DNA from: Rhodopirellula sp.
GTDB taxonomy: Bacteria; Planctomycetota; Planctomycetia; Pirellulales; Pirellulaceae
DNA length: 22,179 nt
Direction of reading: 5' to 3'
Assembly: GCA_003513555.1 (NCBI GenBank)
Contig: DOPG01000447.1
Span: 1-22,179, forward strand
The notes below the pieces were generated by a model. That model had not been told where the DNA came from. It searched no databases and saw only the letters and a list, made by a program, of their open reading frames with translations. Below are positions 1 to 8,613 of the stretch, in pieces (position 1 is the first letter of the stretch; each line of letters begins with the position of its first letter). The position numbers were made by a program, and so were the translations under genes.

Positions 1-1
1 T

Positions 2-1558
2 GCGGCCGAACATTTCTGGGACCCCAAACAGGAACTTGGCACTGAGCCAACTGAGCGCACTCACGGCCCGGGCGTAGTGCGAAAAGGAAAGCGACCGATC
101 ATCTCGAGAACACACCTCGACCAGTGGGTGCCGCGAGGTTACATCGTCGTTCACTCCTCCTCACCCGGGACCGGACTATCTCAAGGTTGCCCGACGGTTG
201 GTGGTGACAATGAATCGCTGGCCCCTAAGGCAGTCGTTGATTGGCTTTGTGGAAGAGCAAAAGGCTTTACCGAGCCGACAGATGGTGAACCAGTCACAGC
301 GTTCTGGTCAACTGGCAAGGTAGGTATGACAGGCACGTCCTATAACGGCACCATCCCATTAGCCGCCGCAACCACCGGTGTCGAAGGCCTCGAGGCAATC
401 ATTCCGATCGCTCCCAATACCTCATACTACCACTACTATCGATCCAATGGCCTGATCCGACACCCAGGTGGGTTTATCGGCGAAGACATCGATGCTCTCT
501 ACGACTTCATTCATTCCGGTGATGAATCAAAACGGGAATTCTGTGACTGCAATATCCGTGACAAGGAGATGGCCGAAGGCTTTGACCGAGTCAATGGAGA
601 TTACAACGAATTCTGGGCCGGGCGTGATTACCTGAACGATTTGAAACCACTCAAAGCAGCCGTTTTAATGGCCCACGCCTTTAACGACTGGAATGTCGTT
701 CCAGAACACAGTGTACGAATCTACGAAGCCCTCAAGAAAAAAGGAGTCCCCACACAGGCTTTCTTCCACCAGGGTGGCCATGGTGGCCCGCCCCCAATGA
801 AAATGATGAATCGATGGTTTACTCGCTATCTTCATGGTGTTGAAAACAATGTCGAAGACGATCCCAAATCATGGATCGTGCGTGAAAACAAAGAACGCGA
901 CAAGCCTACATCGTACCCGGACTATCCCCACCCGGAAGCAGTCGCTGTGACCCTGCATCTCGGGCAGACCACGACAAAGGGTGGTCATGGAGACTTAACG
1001 ACAACTGCAACACCTGAACAAGGCAAGGAAACACTGATTGACAACTATTCCTTCAGTGGTGCGACCTTGGCAAAAGCCGAAAGCACTGACCACCGCCTGA
1101 TGTTCGTGACGCCCACATTGCAACAACCTGTGCATATATCGGGAACACCACGAATCAAAATTCGTCTGGCCTGCGACAAGCCCGCGGCGAATCTTTCGGT
1201 CTGGGTAGTTTCCCTGCCCTGGAATGATAGTCGAAATGCAAAAATCACTGACAACATCATCACGCGTGGTTGGGCAGATCCGCAGAACTATCGATCGCTC
1301 ACTGAAAGTGAACCTCTTGAACCAGGCCGCTTCTATGAGATGTCTTTCGATCTACAACCAGATGATCAAGTGATTCCAGCTGGCCAACAAATTGGCTTGA
1401 TGATCTTTTCAAGCGATCGTGAATTCACGCTGCACCCGGAACCGGGTACCCAATTGACCATTGATCTGGATGCTACTTCGTTAGCACTTCCAGTACTGGG
1501 CGGAAAAGAAAATCTGGAAGCAGCATTCGACGAGAAAAGCGAAAAGAAAAAGAAGTAA
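2..1558 (+). CDS. X-Pro dipeptidyl-peptidase (S15 / CocE-NonD family), 5'-truncated by window edge
   Basis: The frame is open from base 2, so the gene begins left of the window; the GTG at 77 is an internal valine codon, because the protein-like sequence runs on upstream of it. 518 residues are visible. The alpha/beta-hydrolase part carries the nucleophile elbow GTSYNG (Ser113 in visible numbering), a likely acid Asp229 in FNDWNV and the histidine in GGHGG (His260). From about residue 300 there is a beta-sandwich of the PepX C-terminal type (SGTPRIKIRLACDKPAANLS). The protein ends in a lysine-rich tail. Known family members cleave X-Pro dipeptides from peptides, or hydrolyse other acyl bonds as in cocaine esterase. 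The family is clear; the substrate is inferred. The start and any signal peptide are not visible. It is convergent with the TspO-like gene. Confidence 0.85.
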   Translation, partial: AAEHFWDPKQELGTEPTERTHGPGVVRKGKRPIISRTHLDQWVPRGYIVVHSSSPGTGLSQGCPTVGGDNESLAPKAVVDWLCGRAKGFTEPTDGEPVTAFWSTGKVGMTGTSYNGTIPLAAATTGVEGLEAIIPIAPNTSYYHYYRSNGLIRHPGGFIGEDIDALYDFIHSGDESKREFCDCNIRDKEMAEGFDRVNGDYNEFWAGRDYLNDLKPLKAAVLMAHAFNDWNVVPEHSVRIYEALKKKGVPTQAFFHQGGHGGPPPMKMMNRWFTRYLHGVENNVEDDPKSWIVRENKERDKPTSYPDYPHPEAVAVTLHLGQTTTKGGHGDLTTTATPEQGKETLIDNYSFSGATLAKAESTDHRLMFVTPTLQQPVHISGTPRIKIRLACDKPAANLSVWVVSLPWNDSRNAKITDNIITRGWADPQNYRSLTESEPLEPGRFYEMSFDLQPDDQVIPAGQQIGLMIFSSDREFTLHPEPGTQLTIDLDATSLALPVLGGKENLEAAFDEKSEKKKK

Positions 1559-1582
1559 ATGCGAGATAAATCGCAGATCTAA

Positions 1583-1603
1583 AACGCCAGAATCACTGGC
1601 GTT
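1583..1603. terminator. Perfect 8-bp hairpin, likely bidirectional terminator
   Basis: The arms AACGCCAG and CTGGCGTT are perfectly complementary around a 5-nt loop, 25 nt after the peptidase stop. Read on the minus strand the stem is followed by TTAG, which with the arm gives a TTTT run, so it could also stop transcripts from the TspO side. On the plus strand there is no good U-tract. Confidence 0.5.
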
Positions 1604-1646
1604 GAACCAGATGTGTTGTGCTAATTAGCTTATTGAACCAACCAGT

Positions 1647-1690
1647 TGAGCAATGGGTCTACTGAGCAATGGGTCTACTCAGCAATGGGC
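1647..1690. repeat. 16-bp tandem repeat, about 2.7 copies
   Basis: TGAGCAATGGGTCTAC occurs at 1647-1662 and immediately again at 1663-1678. A degenerate partial third copy (TCAGCAATGGG) follows and leads into the hairpin arm at 1687. It lies between convergent genes and looks like slippage-type duplication. Confidence 0.85.
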
Positions 1691-1736
1691 AGCCAACAAT
1701 GGCCTGGCTGCCCCGGCTTGGATTCAGACCACTCGA

Positions 1737-1850
1737 CTAACCGATGCATTGCTCGTTGAAACGCTCGAAGGTGTCGGCAAACGCATCAGGTTGCTGCACC
1801 GGTAAAGAAGGCGTGAACCTGAACACCCAATGCCGTCCCAATCGCGTCAC
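1737..1850 (-). CDS. Possible 37-aa small protein downstream of tspO
   Basis: A GTG-initiated frame follows an in-frame TAA and ends in TAG. Its composition is protein-like (starts MTRLGRHWVF, ends FADTFERFNEQCIG, with a run of aromatic and acidic residues). It starts 19 nt after the TspO stop on the same strand. There is no clear ribosome binding site, no recognised family, and an ORF of this length can occur by chance. It could also be the tail of a decayed gene. Confidence 0.25.
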   Translation of the reverse strand: MTRLGRHWVFRFTPSLPVQQPDAFADTFERFNEQCIG

Positions 1851-1869
1851 TGCGTTTTATGGCAGACGA

Positions 1870-2373
1870 TCAAATCCGGTTCAGATTCCAGATGGTGAAA
1901 TTCAAGAACGAAGCGAAACTGACCCACAGCAGGTAGGGTATCATTAACCCACCTGCAATCACTGAACGGCGAAAAAACAATACGGTGGTTGCAACAATGG
2001 CTAGCCACAGGCCCACAATTTCAATCAGTGCTCCTCCGGGATTCTGCAGGCCAAAAAAGAGTACGGACCACATACCATTGAGCACAAGCTGAATCGTGAA
2101 CAGCACGACTGCTGATTTCACCTCTTTCCAAGTACCGCTTCGCCAGACCAGCCAGACAGCGATTCCCATCGAACCATACAGAGTTGTCCAAACGGGCGCA
2201 AAGACCCAATTAGGTGGATTCCATGTAGGCTTGTCCAAGGTCTCGTACCATGCGTCTAGCCCTTGCGTTGTTGCCCAACCACCGATTCCGCCTGCAGCAA
2301 AACAGATCATTAGCGAAATGGCCAGCCCAACTGCCTGAGTAGGTGCCGATCGCTGTGTTTCAACTTCAGTCAT
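1870..2373 (-). CDS. tspO: TspO/MBR family membrane protein
   Basis: The 167-aa protein has the usual length of the tryptophan-rich sensory protein/translocator family. Five hydrophobic segments fall at about residues 15-33, 55-77, 87-109, 114-134 and 138-161. Family signatures are visible: DKPTWNPPNWVFAPVWTTLY between and into TM1-TM2, LNGMWSVLFFGL in TM3, and PYLLWVSFASFLNFTIWNLN in TM5. Members bind porphyrins or other tetrapyrroles and cholesterol-like ligands and can promote photo-oxidative porphyrin breakdown; the role here is unknown. The ATG has only a weak upstream purine stretch. It follows the CxxCH gene on the same strand but 261 bp away, so it is probably separately transcribed. 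Confidence 0.93.
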   Translation of the reverse strand: MTEVETQRSAPTQAVGLAISLMICFAAGGIGGWATTQGLDAWYETLDKPTWNPPNWVFAPVWTTLYGSMGIAVWLVWRSGTWKEVKSAVVLFTIQLVLNGMWSVLFFGLQNPGGALIEIVGLWLAIVATTVLFFRRSVIAGGLMIPYLLWVSFASFLNFTIWNLNRI

Positions 2374-2587
2374 TGAATACTATCGTGAGAACGGGAATGA
2401 ATTTCTAGCAGCATCTGTGATTGGCAAAGTTGAGTACATGATCTAATCCTCAGCAAGAAAAGAACAGGCCCTCCAACCCGCCTGACGTCCCAAGCCAGCA
2501 CCTGCAGCAGAGGCCCGGAACATCCTGCACGTCAACCACAACTTGTCGCACCTGTCAGGTAAAGTGCACGCATTATGGAAATCAAAG

Positions 2588-2600
2588 CGGGTCTCCCCCG
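2588..2600 (-). terminator. Hairpin downstream of the CxxCH gene
   Basis: On the minus strand, CGGG and CCCG pair around GGAGA, with a further G-T and A-T pair outside, followed by CTTTGATTTCC. It lies about 35 nt after the stop of the 912-aa gene. The stem is short but the U-rich tail is in the right place. Confidence 0.4.
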
Positions 2601-2634
2601 TTAACGCGAACGAGAATATCCAAACTTGCGGTGC

Positions 2635-5373
2635 CTACAATGATCGCAGGTATGCCAGTAAGTCCGCTACTTCCTGATCAGAGAGGCCCAGCAGCAAGCC
2701 CTCTGGCATCAGCGACACTTTTGACCACCGCATTTCCTCAATCTCATCAAGATTGATTCGCTTGGTGTGCCCGTCCGCAGCCATCAGCGTAACACCATCG
2801 ACGCTCTCGTATACAACGAGCCCCATCACGACCTCTCCATCAGAGGTCAAAACCTGCTTGGCTCGGTACCGATCTGGAATTGCGTGACTGGGGTCCACTG
2901 TGGCCCTGAACAAATCTGCAGCACTATAACGCCTTGCAACACCGGACAACGATGGGCCAAGAGCTTTTCTACCGCTATGACACAGGGCACACTGTCGGGC
3001 CGCATAGATTTTCTCCCCCGCTGCGACTTTGCCAGTCCGGCTATTGATCGCTTCGCCCCGTTCGAGCCACTGTTGAATCGCCGCCGAGCCGGATTTTCGT
3101 TCAGGAACATCCATCCCCAATTTTTTCAGGGCAACCATTGCCGCATCCCGCACGACCTTGTCTACTGACAGCGCGGCCTCCTGCAAATCTTCTACGTCTC
3201 TTGCCACAGGATGCTTCGCCAGCGCCAGCCAAGCTGATGACCGAGTCGCATCATCCTTGAGCCACTTGTACACAAAGTTGCGTGGAACGGCATCTGCCCC
3301 CAATGCGATGAACCTCGCAATCGCCGGATCGATTTTCATATTCCGACTCTGCATCAGGCACTTGTGCCGTCCGCGTTCCAGATTCTCAGGATCCATTTTT
3401 TCGGTCCAAACCAGATGCGTGGCATCACCAAAATGCTGACTGGAAACAATCCGACTGGGCACCAAAGAATCACGATGCTGCATAGCCAAAAACAATTCTC
3501 CCATTCTTGGGGTCCAGTTGCGGTCAACCTTGAGTTTCGACTCTTTGATCAAGATAGGAATCGCGATCATCGCCTCAGCAATTCTCTCTGTCATTTCATC
3601 GCTTCGGCGTGCAGGTATCCTGGCCAATGCAATCAGTCGAAACAGCTTATCGACCGGCGAAGTAACGCGGTCCATGTCATCCGCGATGGCATTGAAAACA
3701 ACAGCCGATTCAGGCTCCAGCACTGCAAGTCCACGAATCAATTCTCGGCACAGGGCTTCATCTTCTCGATCTTCTCCTTCGGGCGTGAGGTCTTGCAGCC
3801 GACTGAGCAAAGCCGCCACTGCCGCATCACGAGTTTCCGATTCAATTTTGGGACGAATTCTTCCGCGACAGGAATCGAATACAGCTGCAGCCTGCTGTTT
3901 ACCCCGTGCATCTCTTGGATCGCCGGGGCCTAAACCACCGACGCTCTCAATCAGCAATGCAATTGCCTCGAGCACTTCCCGTTGACCTGCATTATCCGAC
4001 TTCAGCACTGATACAGCCTGTTCAGCAGCAGGCTGATCAAGCACCGGACCAGCATTCCTCCGCAGACGCTGTAACGCTTCCGTGATTGCGTTGGATCCAC
4101 CGCCGGCCGGCTTGCTCCAAGCCAGCTCTGGAACCTCCACCGACGCACGAGGATTCAATGCATCAATTTTGTAGATCCCACCGCGGCTACGGCGCCCACC
4201 AACACTCACCAAGAGGGCGCCCTCGGATGAAGAAACGATATCAGTAACCGCAAAACCCTCACTTCCCGATGGCGATGCAACCAACTCAGTTGTGCCATCA
4301 TCTGAAACGAACACAACACGACCAAATGTCCAATCAAGCACATACACACCTGCCGCGAAGCGTGCTGGCAAGCGTTTTCCGGGGCTTCGCAGAACCCCTG
4401 TGGGCGACCCACGTCCCAATTCGGCAAGCACAACTGGCATCATGGGGTCAGCACTGGAACGCTTCCAACTTCTTGACACCCAGCCAGCATCCTGCCCTTG
4501 CGAAACTCGAAAAACGCGTGTGGGCCGATACCACGGTAAACTGATATCACGCTCACCATCGCTGTCAAAAGTATCGATGGTCTGATCAGGCCCAAAATCA
4601 AAGTCATAAGCGTTTCGAAAACCCTCGGCCCAAACTTCGCGTTTGGACCAATCGGGTGAAATGCGCCAAATGACGCCTGCGCGTGGACTTGGAATCCGTG
4701 GCGTCTTCACATTTTGTAACGCGAAGCTTCCCTTGGTTCCGTTACCTGCAATCAGGTACCAAAATCCGTCAGGCCCTTTTCGCAAAGCATGGGCATCATG
4801 CTCGCCTCCCGTCTTGATTTGCAGCACGCGTTCCGGCCTTAACTTGTTCGCATTTTCAAACGCAAACCGTTTGACCTTCCAAACGCCATTGTCACCCACG
4901 TAGTACAAAGTGTCACCATCTACACAAAGTCCATGTGCCCCATGCGACGGCGCCTCAACGATGAGCCTTCGTGCATCATACATGCCGTCGCTATCCTTAT
5001 CCAACAGCTCGCACAGATATTGCGGTCCAGACGCCAATAGCCTGCCGCCAGAGCCCATCACGATCGCAGTACAGTCCGGTACAAGATCGTCGTCGGCAAT
5101 CAATTGAATGTTCAATCCATCACTGACTTTCACCGCCTTGGATGCCGCTACAGATCGCTCGACACGCGTCTGGGCGGGCTGTCGCGCCGAACTGGCTTCA
5201 CTCAAACTCACTAAAAGGAGCAATGGGGACGCAAAGCACACTACGAAACAGTTTTCGACACGACTCATTTGAAACATTTCCAATGATTGTTTTTCTTCAA
5301 CAGCGACTCTTCGTTTGGGCGACAACGGCATGACTGTCCCGAACCGCGGCAAACCGCAACCATGATCGCGCAT
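2635..5373 (-). CDS. PVC-type beta-propeller / HEAT / CxxCH haem-binding protein (membrane-bound dehydrogenase type)
   Basis: The 912-residue protein has the planctomycete three-part architecture. Residues ~80-420 form a glucose/sorbosone-dehydrogenase-like beta-propeller (for example LLDKDSDGMYDARRLI and GEHDAHALRKGPDGFWYLI). Residues ~430-770 form an alpha-helical HEAT-like region. The C-terminal ~130 residues form a c-type cytochrome domain with haem site CALCH at 795-799 and a likely distal Met889 in SLMPEGLLLGLS. A hydrophobic segment at 41-56 (VCFASPLLLLVSLSEA) is the signal peptide, so the mature protein is probably periplasmic. The ATG at 5373 is preceded by AGGAG with 5-nt spacing, which supports the long N-terminus; ATGs at 5331, 5277 and 5268 are alternatives, and the last would give a normal-length signal peptide. 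Such proteins are presumed sugar or alcohol oxidoreductases; substrate and activity are not established here. Confidence 0.9.
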   Translation of the reverse strand: MRDHGCGLPRFGTVMPLSPKRRVAVEEKQSLEMFQMSRVENCFVVCFASPLLLLVSLSEASSARQPAQTRVERSVAASKAVKVSDGLNIQLIADDDLVPDCTAIVMGSGGRLLASGPQYLCELLDKDSDGMYDARRLIVEAPSHGAHGLCVDGDTLYYVGDNGVWKVKRFAFENANKLRPERVLQIKTGGEHDAHALRKGPDGFWYLIAGNGTKGSFALQNVKTPRIPSPRAGVIWRISPDWSKREVWAEGFRNAYDFDFGPDQTIDTFDSDGERDISLPWYRPTRVFRVSQGQDAGWVSRSWKRSSADPMMPVVLAELGRGSPTGVLRSPGKRLPARFAAGVYVLDWTFGRVVFVSDDGTTELVASPSGSEGFAVTDIVSSSEGALLVSVGGRRSRGGIYKIDALNPRASVEVPELAWSKPAGGGSNAITEALQRLRRNAGPVLDQPAAEQAVSVLKSDNAGQREVLEAIALLIESVGGLGPGDPRDARGKQQAAAVFDSCRGRIRPKIESETRDAAVAALLSRLQDLTPEGEDREDEALCRELIRGLAVLEPESAVVFNAIADDMDRVTSPVDKLFRLIALARIPARRSDEMTERIAEAMIAIPILIKESKLKVDRNWTPRMGELFLAMQHRDSLVPSRIVSSQHFGDATHLVWTEKMDPENLERGRHKCLMQSRNMKIDPAIARFIALGADAVPRNFVYKWLKDDATRSSAWLALAKHPVARDVEDLQEAALSVDKVVRDAAMVALKKLGMDVPERKSGSAAIQQWLERGEAINSRTGKVAAGEKIYAARQCALCHSGRKALGPSLSGVARRYSAADLFRATVDPSHAIPDRYRAKQVLTSDGEVVMGLVVYESVDGVTLMAADGHTKRINLDEIEEMRWSKVSLMPEGLLLGLSDQEVADLLAYLRSL

Positions 5374-5577
5374 TCACACTCCTGCAAGATGGAGCCCACA
5401 TGCCAATTTACACGACGAATCGATGACGGACCTACCAGACTGACCATGGTTCACCCTAATTCCGCACTTCTAACCTGGCAATTGAGCCATTCGCACGAGT
5501 GACACATAAGATCATTTCCGGTTATCCTGATTGGACGTTTTGACAGTTTTTTCGTCGGATCTATTGGAGGTCTCCTC
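5374..5577. promoter_or_regulatory. Divergent intergenic region between CxxCH gene and first sulfatase
   Basis: The 204-bp gap must carry the promoters of both divergent genes. The only clear elements are translational: AGGAG before 5373 on the minus strand and GGAGG before 5578 on the plus strand. No convincing -35/-10 pair was found. Confidence 0.5.
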
Positions 5578-6957
5578 TTGACACGCATCTTCCCGCTACT
5601 GCTTTGCAGCGTCGCACTCATCGTCACAAAAACTGATTATTGCTTTGCCGTGGAGCAACCAAACGTAATCGTGATCTACAGCGATGACCAGGGAAGCCTG
5701 GACTTGAATTGCTATGGTTCAACCGATCTGGACACTCCGAATCTTGATCGTCTGGCAGAGGAGGGCATACGGTTCACACAAATGTACTCACCATCGGCGA
5801 TCTGCTCAGCATCCCGTGCGGGGTTGCTAACGGGTCGATTTCCGGCTCGCGCCGGAGTCCCCGGGAACGTCTCGTCTACCAAAGGCGTACCGGGTATGCC
5901 AGCCAACGAAATCACACTGGCCGAGCTATTGAAAACGCGTGGCTATACGACAGGTCATGTAGGGAAATGGCACCTTGGCTTCACCCCGGACACCATGCCG
6001 AATGGCCAAGGCTTTGATTCGTCGTTTGGCCACATGGGCGGCTGCATCGACAACTATTCACACTTTTTTTATTGGGTAGGGCCGAATCGTCATGATCTTT
6101 GGCGTGACGGAACAGAAATTCATCGTAATGGCGAGTTCTTTCTAGACATGATGGTTCAAGAAGGCCAGAAATTCATCAAAGCAAATCAAGACAAGCCATT
6201 CTTTCTCTATTGGGCAATCAATGCTCCCCATTATCCCATGCAAGGGACAACGAAGTGGCGAGAACGTTACCAAGACCTACCTTCACCGCGACGACAATAC
6301 GCGGCATTCACATCCACGGTTGACGAAAAGGTAGGTGAACTGGTGGGAACGCTTGATGCTTTGGGGCTGCGAAAAAACACGCTGGTAATTTTCCAATCGG
6401 ATCACGGTCATTCAACCGAGGAACGGGCCTTCTGGGGAGGCGGAAATGCTGGCCCGTACAGGGGTGCCAAGGGATGCCTCTTTGAAGGCGGCATCCGAAT
6501 TCCATCCATTGTCAGCATGCCCGGCACCATTCCGCAGGGTCAGGTGAGGAACCAGATGGCAATCGGGTGCGATTGGTTCCCGACCATCGCAACTTACTGT
6601 GGGGCCCAACTTCCCGAGCGACAATACGATGGAAAAAGCTTGACGGATGTCATTGCATCGGGTGAGGCTGAAAGCCCCCACGACCATCTCTTCTGGTTAC
6701 TGGGTAATCCAAAGAACGGACAATGGGCTGTACGCCAAGGACCTTGGAAACTGCTCGGAAATGCCAAAGATCGCGGGGTTCCAAAAAATGCTCCGCAGGT
6801 CGACAAGCTGTTTCTCGCCAACTTGGATAAAAGTCCGGGAGAAGCCAACAACCTCAAATCTCAGCACCCGGAATTGGTTGCCAGGCTTCAAGCCATTCGT
6901 GACAAGCATGTTGCGGATATCGCTCGAGAAAACGAGTTGAGACCGAAGGCAAAGTAA
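5578..6957 (+). CDS. Secreted formylglycine-dependent sulfatase (S1 family)
   Basis: The start is a TTG with a textbook GGAGG seven bases upstream (5566-5570), and it opens a signal peptide (MTRIFPLLLCSVALIV, cleavage near residue 24). The 459-aa protein has the S1 sulfatase core: metal-binding Asp36-Asp37 in IYSDDQG, the maturation signature CSASRAGLLTGR with Cys76 as the residue converted to formylglycine and Arg80, then GKWHLG, a second metal site in QSDHGH and the lysine in RGAKGCLFEGGIRIP. The signature has Ala instead of the commoner Pro at position 3, which is tolerated in the family. It hydrolyses sulfate esters, probably on polysaccharide outside the cytoplasm; the substrate cannot be read from sequence. 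The maturing enzyme is not in the window. It is convergent with the next sulfatase. Confidence 0.95.
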   Translation: MTRIFPLLLCSVALIVTKTDYCFAVEQPNVIVIYSDDQGSLDLNCYGSTDLDTPNLDRLAEEGIRFTQMYSPSAICSASRAGLLTGRFPARAGVPGNVSSTKGVPGMPANEITLAELLKTRGYTTGHVGKWHLGFTPDTMPNGQGFDSSFGHMGGCIDNYSHFFYWVGPNRHDLWRDGTEIHRNGEFFLDMMVQEGQKFIKANQDKPFFLYWAINAPHYPMQGTTKWRERYQDLPSPRRQYAAFTSTVDEKVGELVGTLDALGLRKNTLVIFQSDHGHSTEERAFWGGGNAGPYRGAKGCLFEGGIRIPSIVSMPGTIPQGQVRNQMAIGCDWFPTIATYCGAQLPERQYDGKSLTDVIASGEAESPHDHLFWLLGNPKNGQWAVRQGPWKLLGNAKDRGVPKNAPQVDKLFLANLDKSPGEANNLKSQHPELVARLQAIRDKHVADIARENELRPKAK

Positions 6958-6990
6958 AATCCAGTTTCTGAACATGACCGGAAAAGCTCG

Positions 6991-7023
6991 GCTGACGTCA
7001 CGCACCAACCAATCACCGTCAGC
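6991..7023. terminator. Weak inverted repeat between convergent sulfatases
   Basis: GCTGACG (6991-6997) and CGTCAGC (7017-7023) are perfectly complementary around a 19-nt loop in the 101-bp gap between convergent genes. There is no U-tract, so its role as a terminator is only suggested by position. Confidence 0.25.
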
Positions 7024-7058
7024 ACCCAATAGTTTTGACCCGATTGCAAGCGGAACAA

Positions 7059-8588
7059 TCACTCCGGCTCGTCACGTGGTGGATAATTGTCATGCTGCTT
7101 TGCACTCTGGGAACTCCAATAAGGCGATGATCCCCACAGAGGAACTGTCGCCAAAGAAGCTTGCCACTTGCCCAACAGTTGGAACAATTCATCGGCACGA
7201 GTACGATCGCTGTCGAATCGGTCTTGCTGTTCTCCCGCATCCTCGGTGGGCCGAAATACCTGCGGAGCGCGATGCGAAAGACTGATTAACTTATCTGGTC
7301 CATCCAGGACCGCGACTTGCCCTTGTAGTCTCCAGAAAAGCGTTCGACGTGGCGCTGCTTGTTGGCCACAAAGTTGCGGAATCAGATTTTCCCCATCGTA
7401 TTCACCGTACAAAGCGACCGCTTTTCGCCGATTATTTTTGTCTTCATGCGATCTTGGTGGTGCCAGTGGCAACGGTGCTTTTTCAGCAGCGGCCATGAAT
7501 GTAGGCAACAGGTCCAGACTCGATACAACCCCATCATGTGTCTGCTCTCCCGGAATCATTCCAGGCCATGCCCAAATCATGGGAATACGAACTCCACCTT
7601 CACGAAGTGTTCCTTTGACACCCGAGAGTTCACCGTTCCAACTGGCATTTCCCGTTGCACCCCCATTATCTGAGAAGAAACAAATCAGTGTATTTTGGCT
7701 TTCCCCCAGTTGCTCCAAGCAGTCCAGCACGCGTCCGACTCCCCTGTCCAGAGCCAACATCATGGCTGCATAAGTGCGACGCTTTCGATCTTTGATATGG
7801 CTAAACGCAGCAAGATCCGCCTCGGTCGCTTGCAACGGACCATGGGGTGCGTTGTACGACAAATACATGAACCAGGGTTTATCGTCATCGACTTCATCCT
7901 GCTTGCTGATCCAGCCCGTCGCCTCGTCCGTAAAAAAATCTGTCAGGTAAGAACTGGAAAATGTTTTCAATGGAACACCATTGCGTTCCAGCTTGTTGCC
8001 ATCGGGCTTGGGAAAATAGCTATGCCCACCACCCAGCATGCCACAAAAGTAATCAAAGCCACGCTCTTGGGGATGAAATCCGTCACCCATCCCCAAATGC
8101 CATTTACCAACCAGGGCGGTCGAGTAACCAGCAGCGGCAAGATGGTCTGCCAACGTATGCTCCCCAGGTGGAAGCCCCAGCAAGTCCACCCGCGCGCCAT
8201 AATTGGCACTCCCCATATTCAGATTAGCTTGATAACCGAATCTCCGCGGATCCCGTCCAGTGATCAATCCGGCGCGGGAAGGAGAACAGACCGAGCTTGC
8301 AACATACGCGCGGCTGCAAAGCACACCGGACTTCGCTAACGCGTCAATTCGATCAGTCTTCAACAAATGCGATCCCGTGCACCCCAAGTCGCCATAGCCC
8401 ATATCATCAGCCAGCACCAACAGAATATTCGGTGCTGCAGCATTGACCGGTTCCATCGCCAACGCGCCCACAAAGCAAAAGATGACTGCGCAGAAGCAGA
8501 TTCTCGCGCTATCCTGAATGCCTCTTCGCGGCAAGCCGCCCGACTTGGAAGCACTGCGGACGTCAAACTCTAAAAAAGCCACTCGCAT
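7059..8588 (-). CDS. Secreted formylglycine-dependent sulfatase (S1 family, arylsulfatase-like)
   Basis: A 509-aa S1 sulfatase. It shows VLADDMGYGDLG (metal-binding Asp61-Asp62), the canonical signature CSPSRAGLITGR with formylglycine Cys101 and Arg105, GKWHLGMG, SDNGG for the second metal site, and SGVKGTLREGGVRIP with the active-site lysine. A hydrophobic segment at about 30-48 ending near PVNAAAP is the signal peptide, preceded by an unusually long basic N-terminus. No Shine-Dalgarno sequence precedes the ATG, so the exact start is uncertain, but no other ATG lies before the signal peptide. The sequence is of the general arylsulfatase-A-like type and clearly different from its convergent neighbour. 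Substrate unknown. Confidence 0.95.
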   Translation of the reverse strand: MRVAFLEFDVRSASKSGGLPRRGIQDSARICFCAVIFCFVGALAMEPVNAAAPNILLVLADDMGYGDLGCTGSHLLKTDRIDALAKSGVLCSRAYVASSVCSPSRAGLITGRDPRRFGYQANLNMGSANYGARVDLLGLPPGEHTLADHLAAAGYSTALVGKWHLGMGDGFHPQERGFDYFCGMLGGGHSYFPKPDGNKLERNGVPLKTFSSSYLTDFFTDEATGWISKQDEVDDDKPWFMYLSYNAPHGPLQATEADLAAFSHIKDRKRRTYAAMMLALDRGVGRVLDCLEQLGESQNTLICFFSDNGGATGNASWNGELSGVKGTLREGGVRIPMIWAWPGMIPGEQTHDGVVSSLDLLPTFMAAAEKAPLPLAPPRSHEDKNNRRKAVALYGEYDGENLIPQLCGQQAAPRRTLFWRLQGQVAVLDGPDKLISLSHRAPQVFRPTEDAGEQQDRFDSDRTRADELFQLLGKWQASLATVPLWGSSPYWSSQSAKQHDNYPPRDEPE

Positions 8589-8613
8589 TTTCGAAACCGT
8601 CGTAGGAGGTGAA

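Larger units (their letters stand above)
1559..1869. other. 311-bp convergent intergenic region with hairpins and short tandem repeat
   Basis: This is the gap between the 3' ends of the peptidase and the TspO-like gene. It contains a perfect 8-bp hairpin at 1583-1603, a 16-bp tandem repeat from 1647 to about 1690, a second perfect 8-bp GC-rich hairpin (GGGCAGCC at 1687-1694 and GGCTGCCC at 1706-1713) and a short minus-strand ORF at 1737-1850. A plus-strand ORF from 1744 runs into the TspO gene and reads as noise. Confidence 0.6.

Noticed and set aside
77..79. GTG as the start of the S15 peptidase
   Set aside because: The same frame is open and protein-like back to base 2, so the gene is truncated by the window and this codon is internal.
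3364..3985. Plus-strand ORFs of 155-189 aa inside the CxxCH gene
   Set aside because: They lie antisense to a clearly conserved gene, overlap each other in different frames and have low-complexity, Ser/Arg-rich composition.
5399..5411. 13-mer CATGCCAATTTAC shared with 14897-14909, both near gene starts
   Set aside because: A 13-base match is expected by chance in a 22-kb window, and the flanks do not align.
5540..5545. Perfect TTGACA as a -35 box for the first sulfatase
   Set aside because: The matching -10 position falls on the ribosome binding site with a poor sequence (TATTGG), and transcription would begin at or after the start codon.
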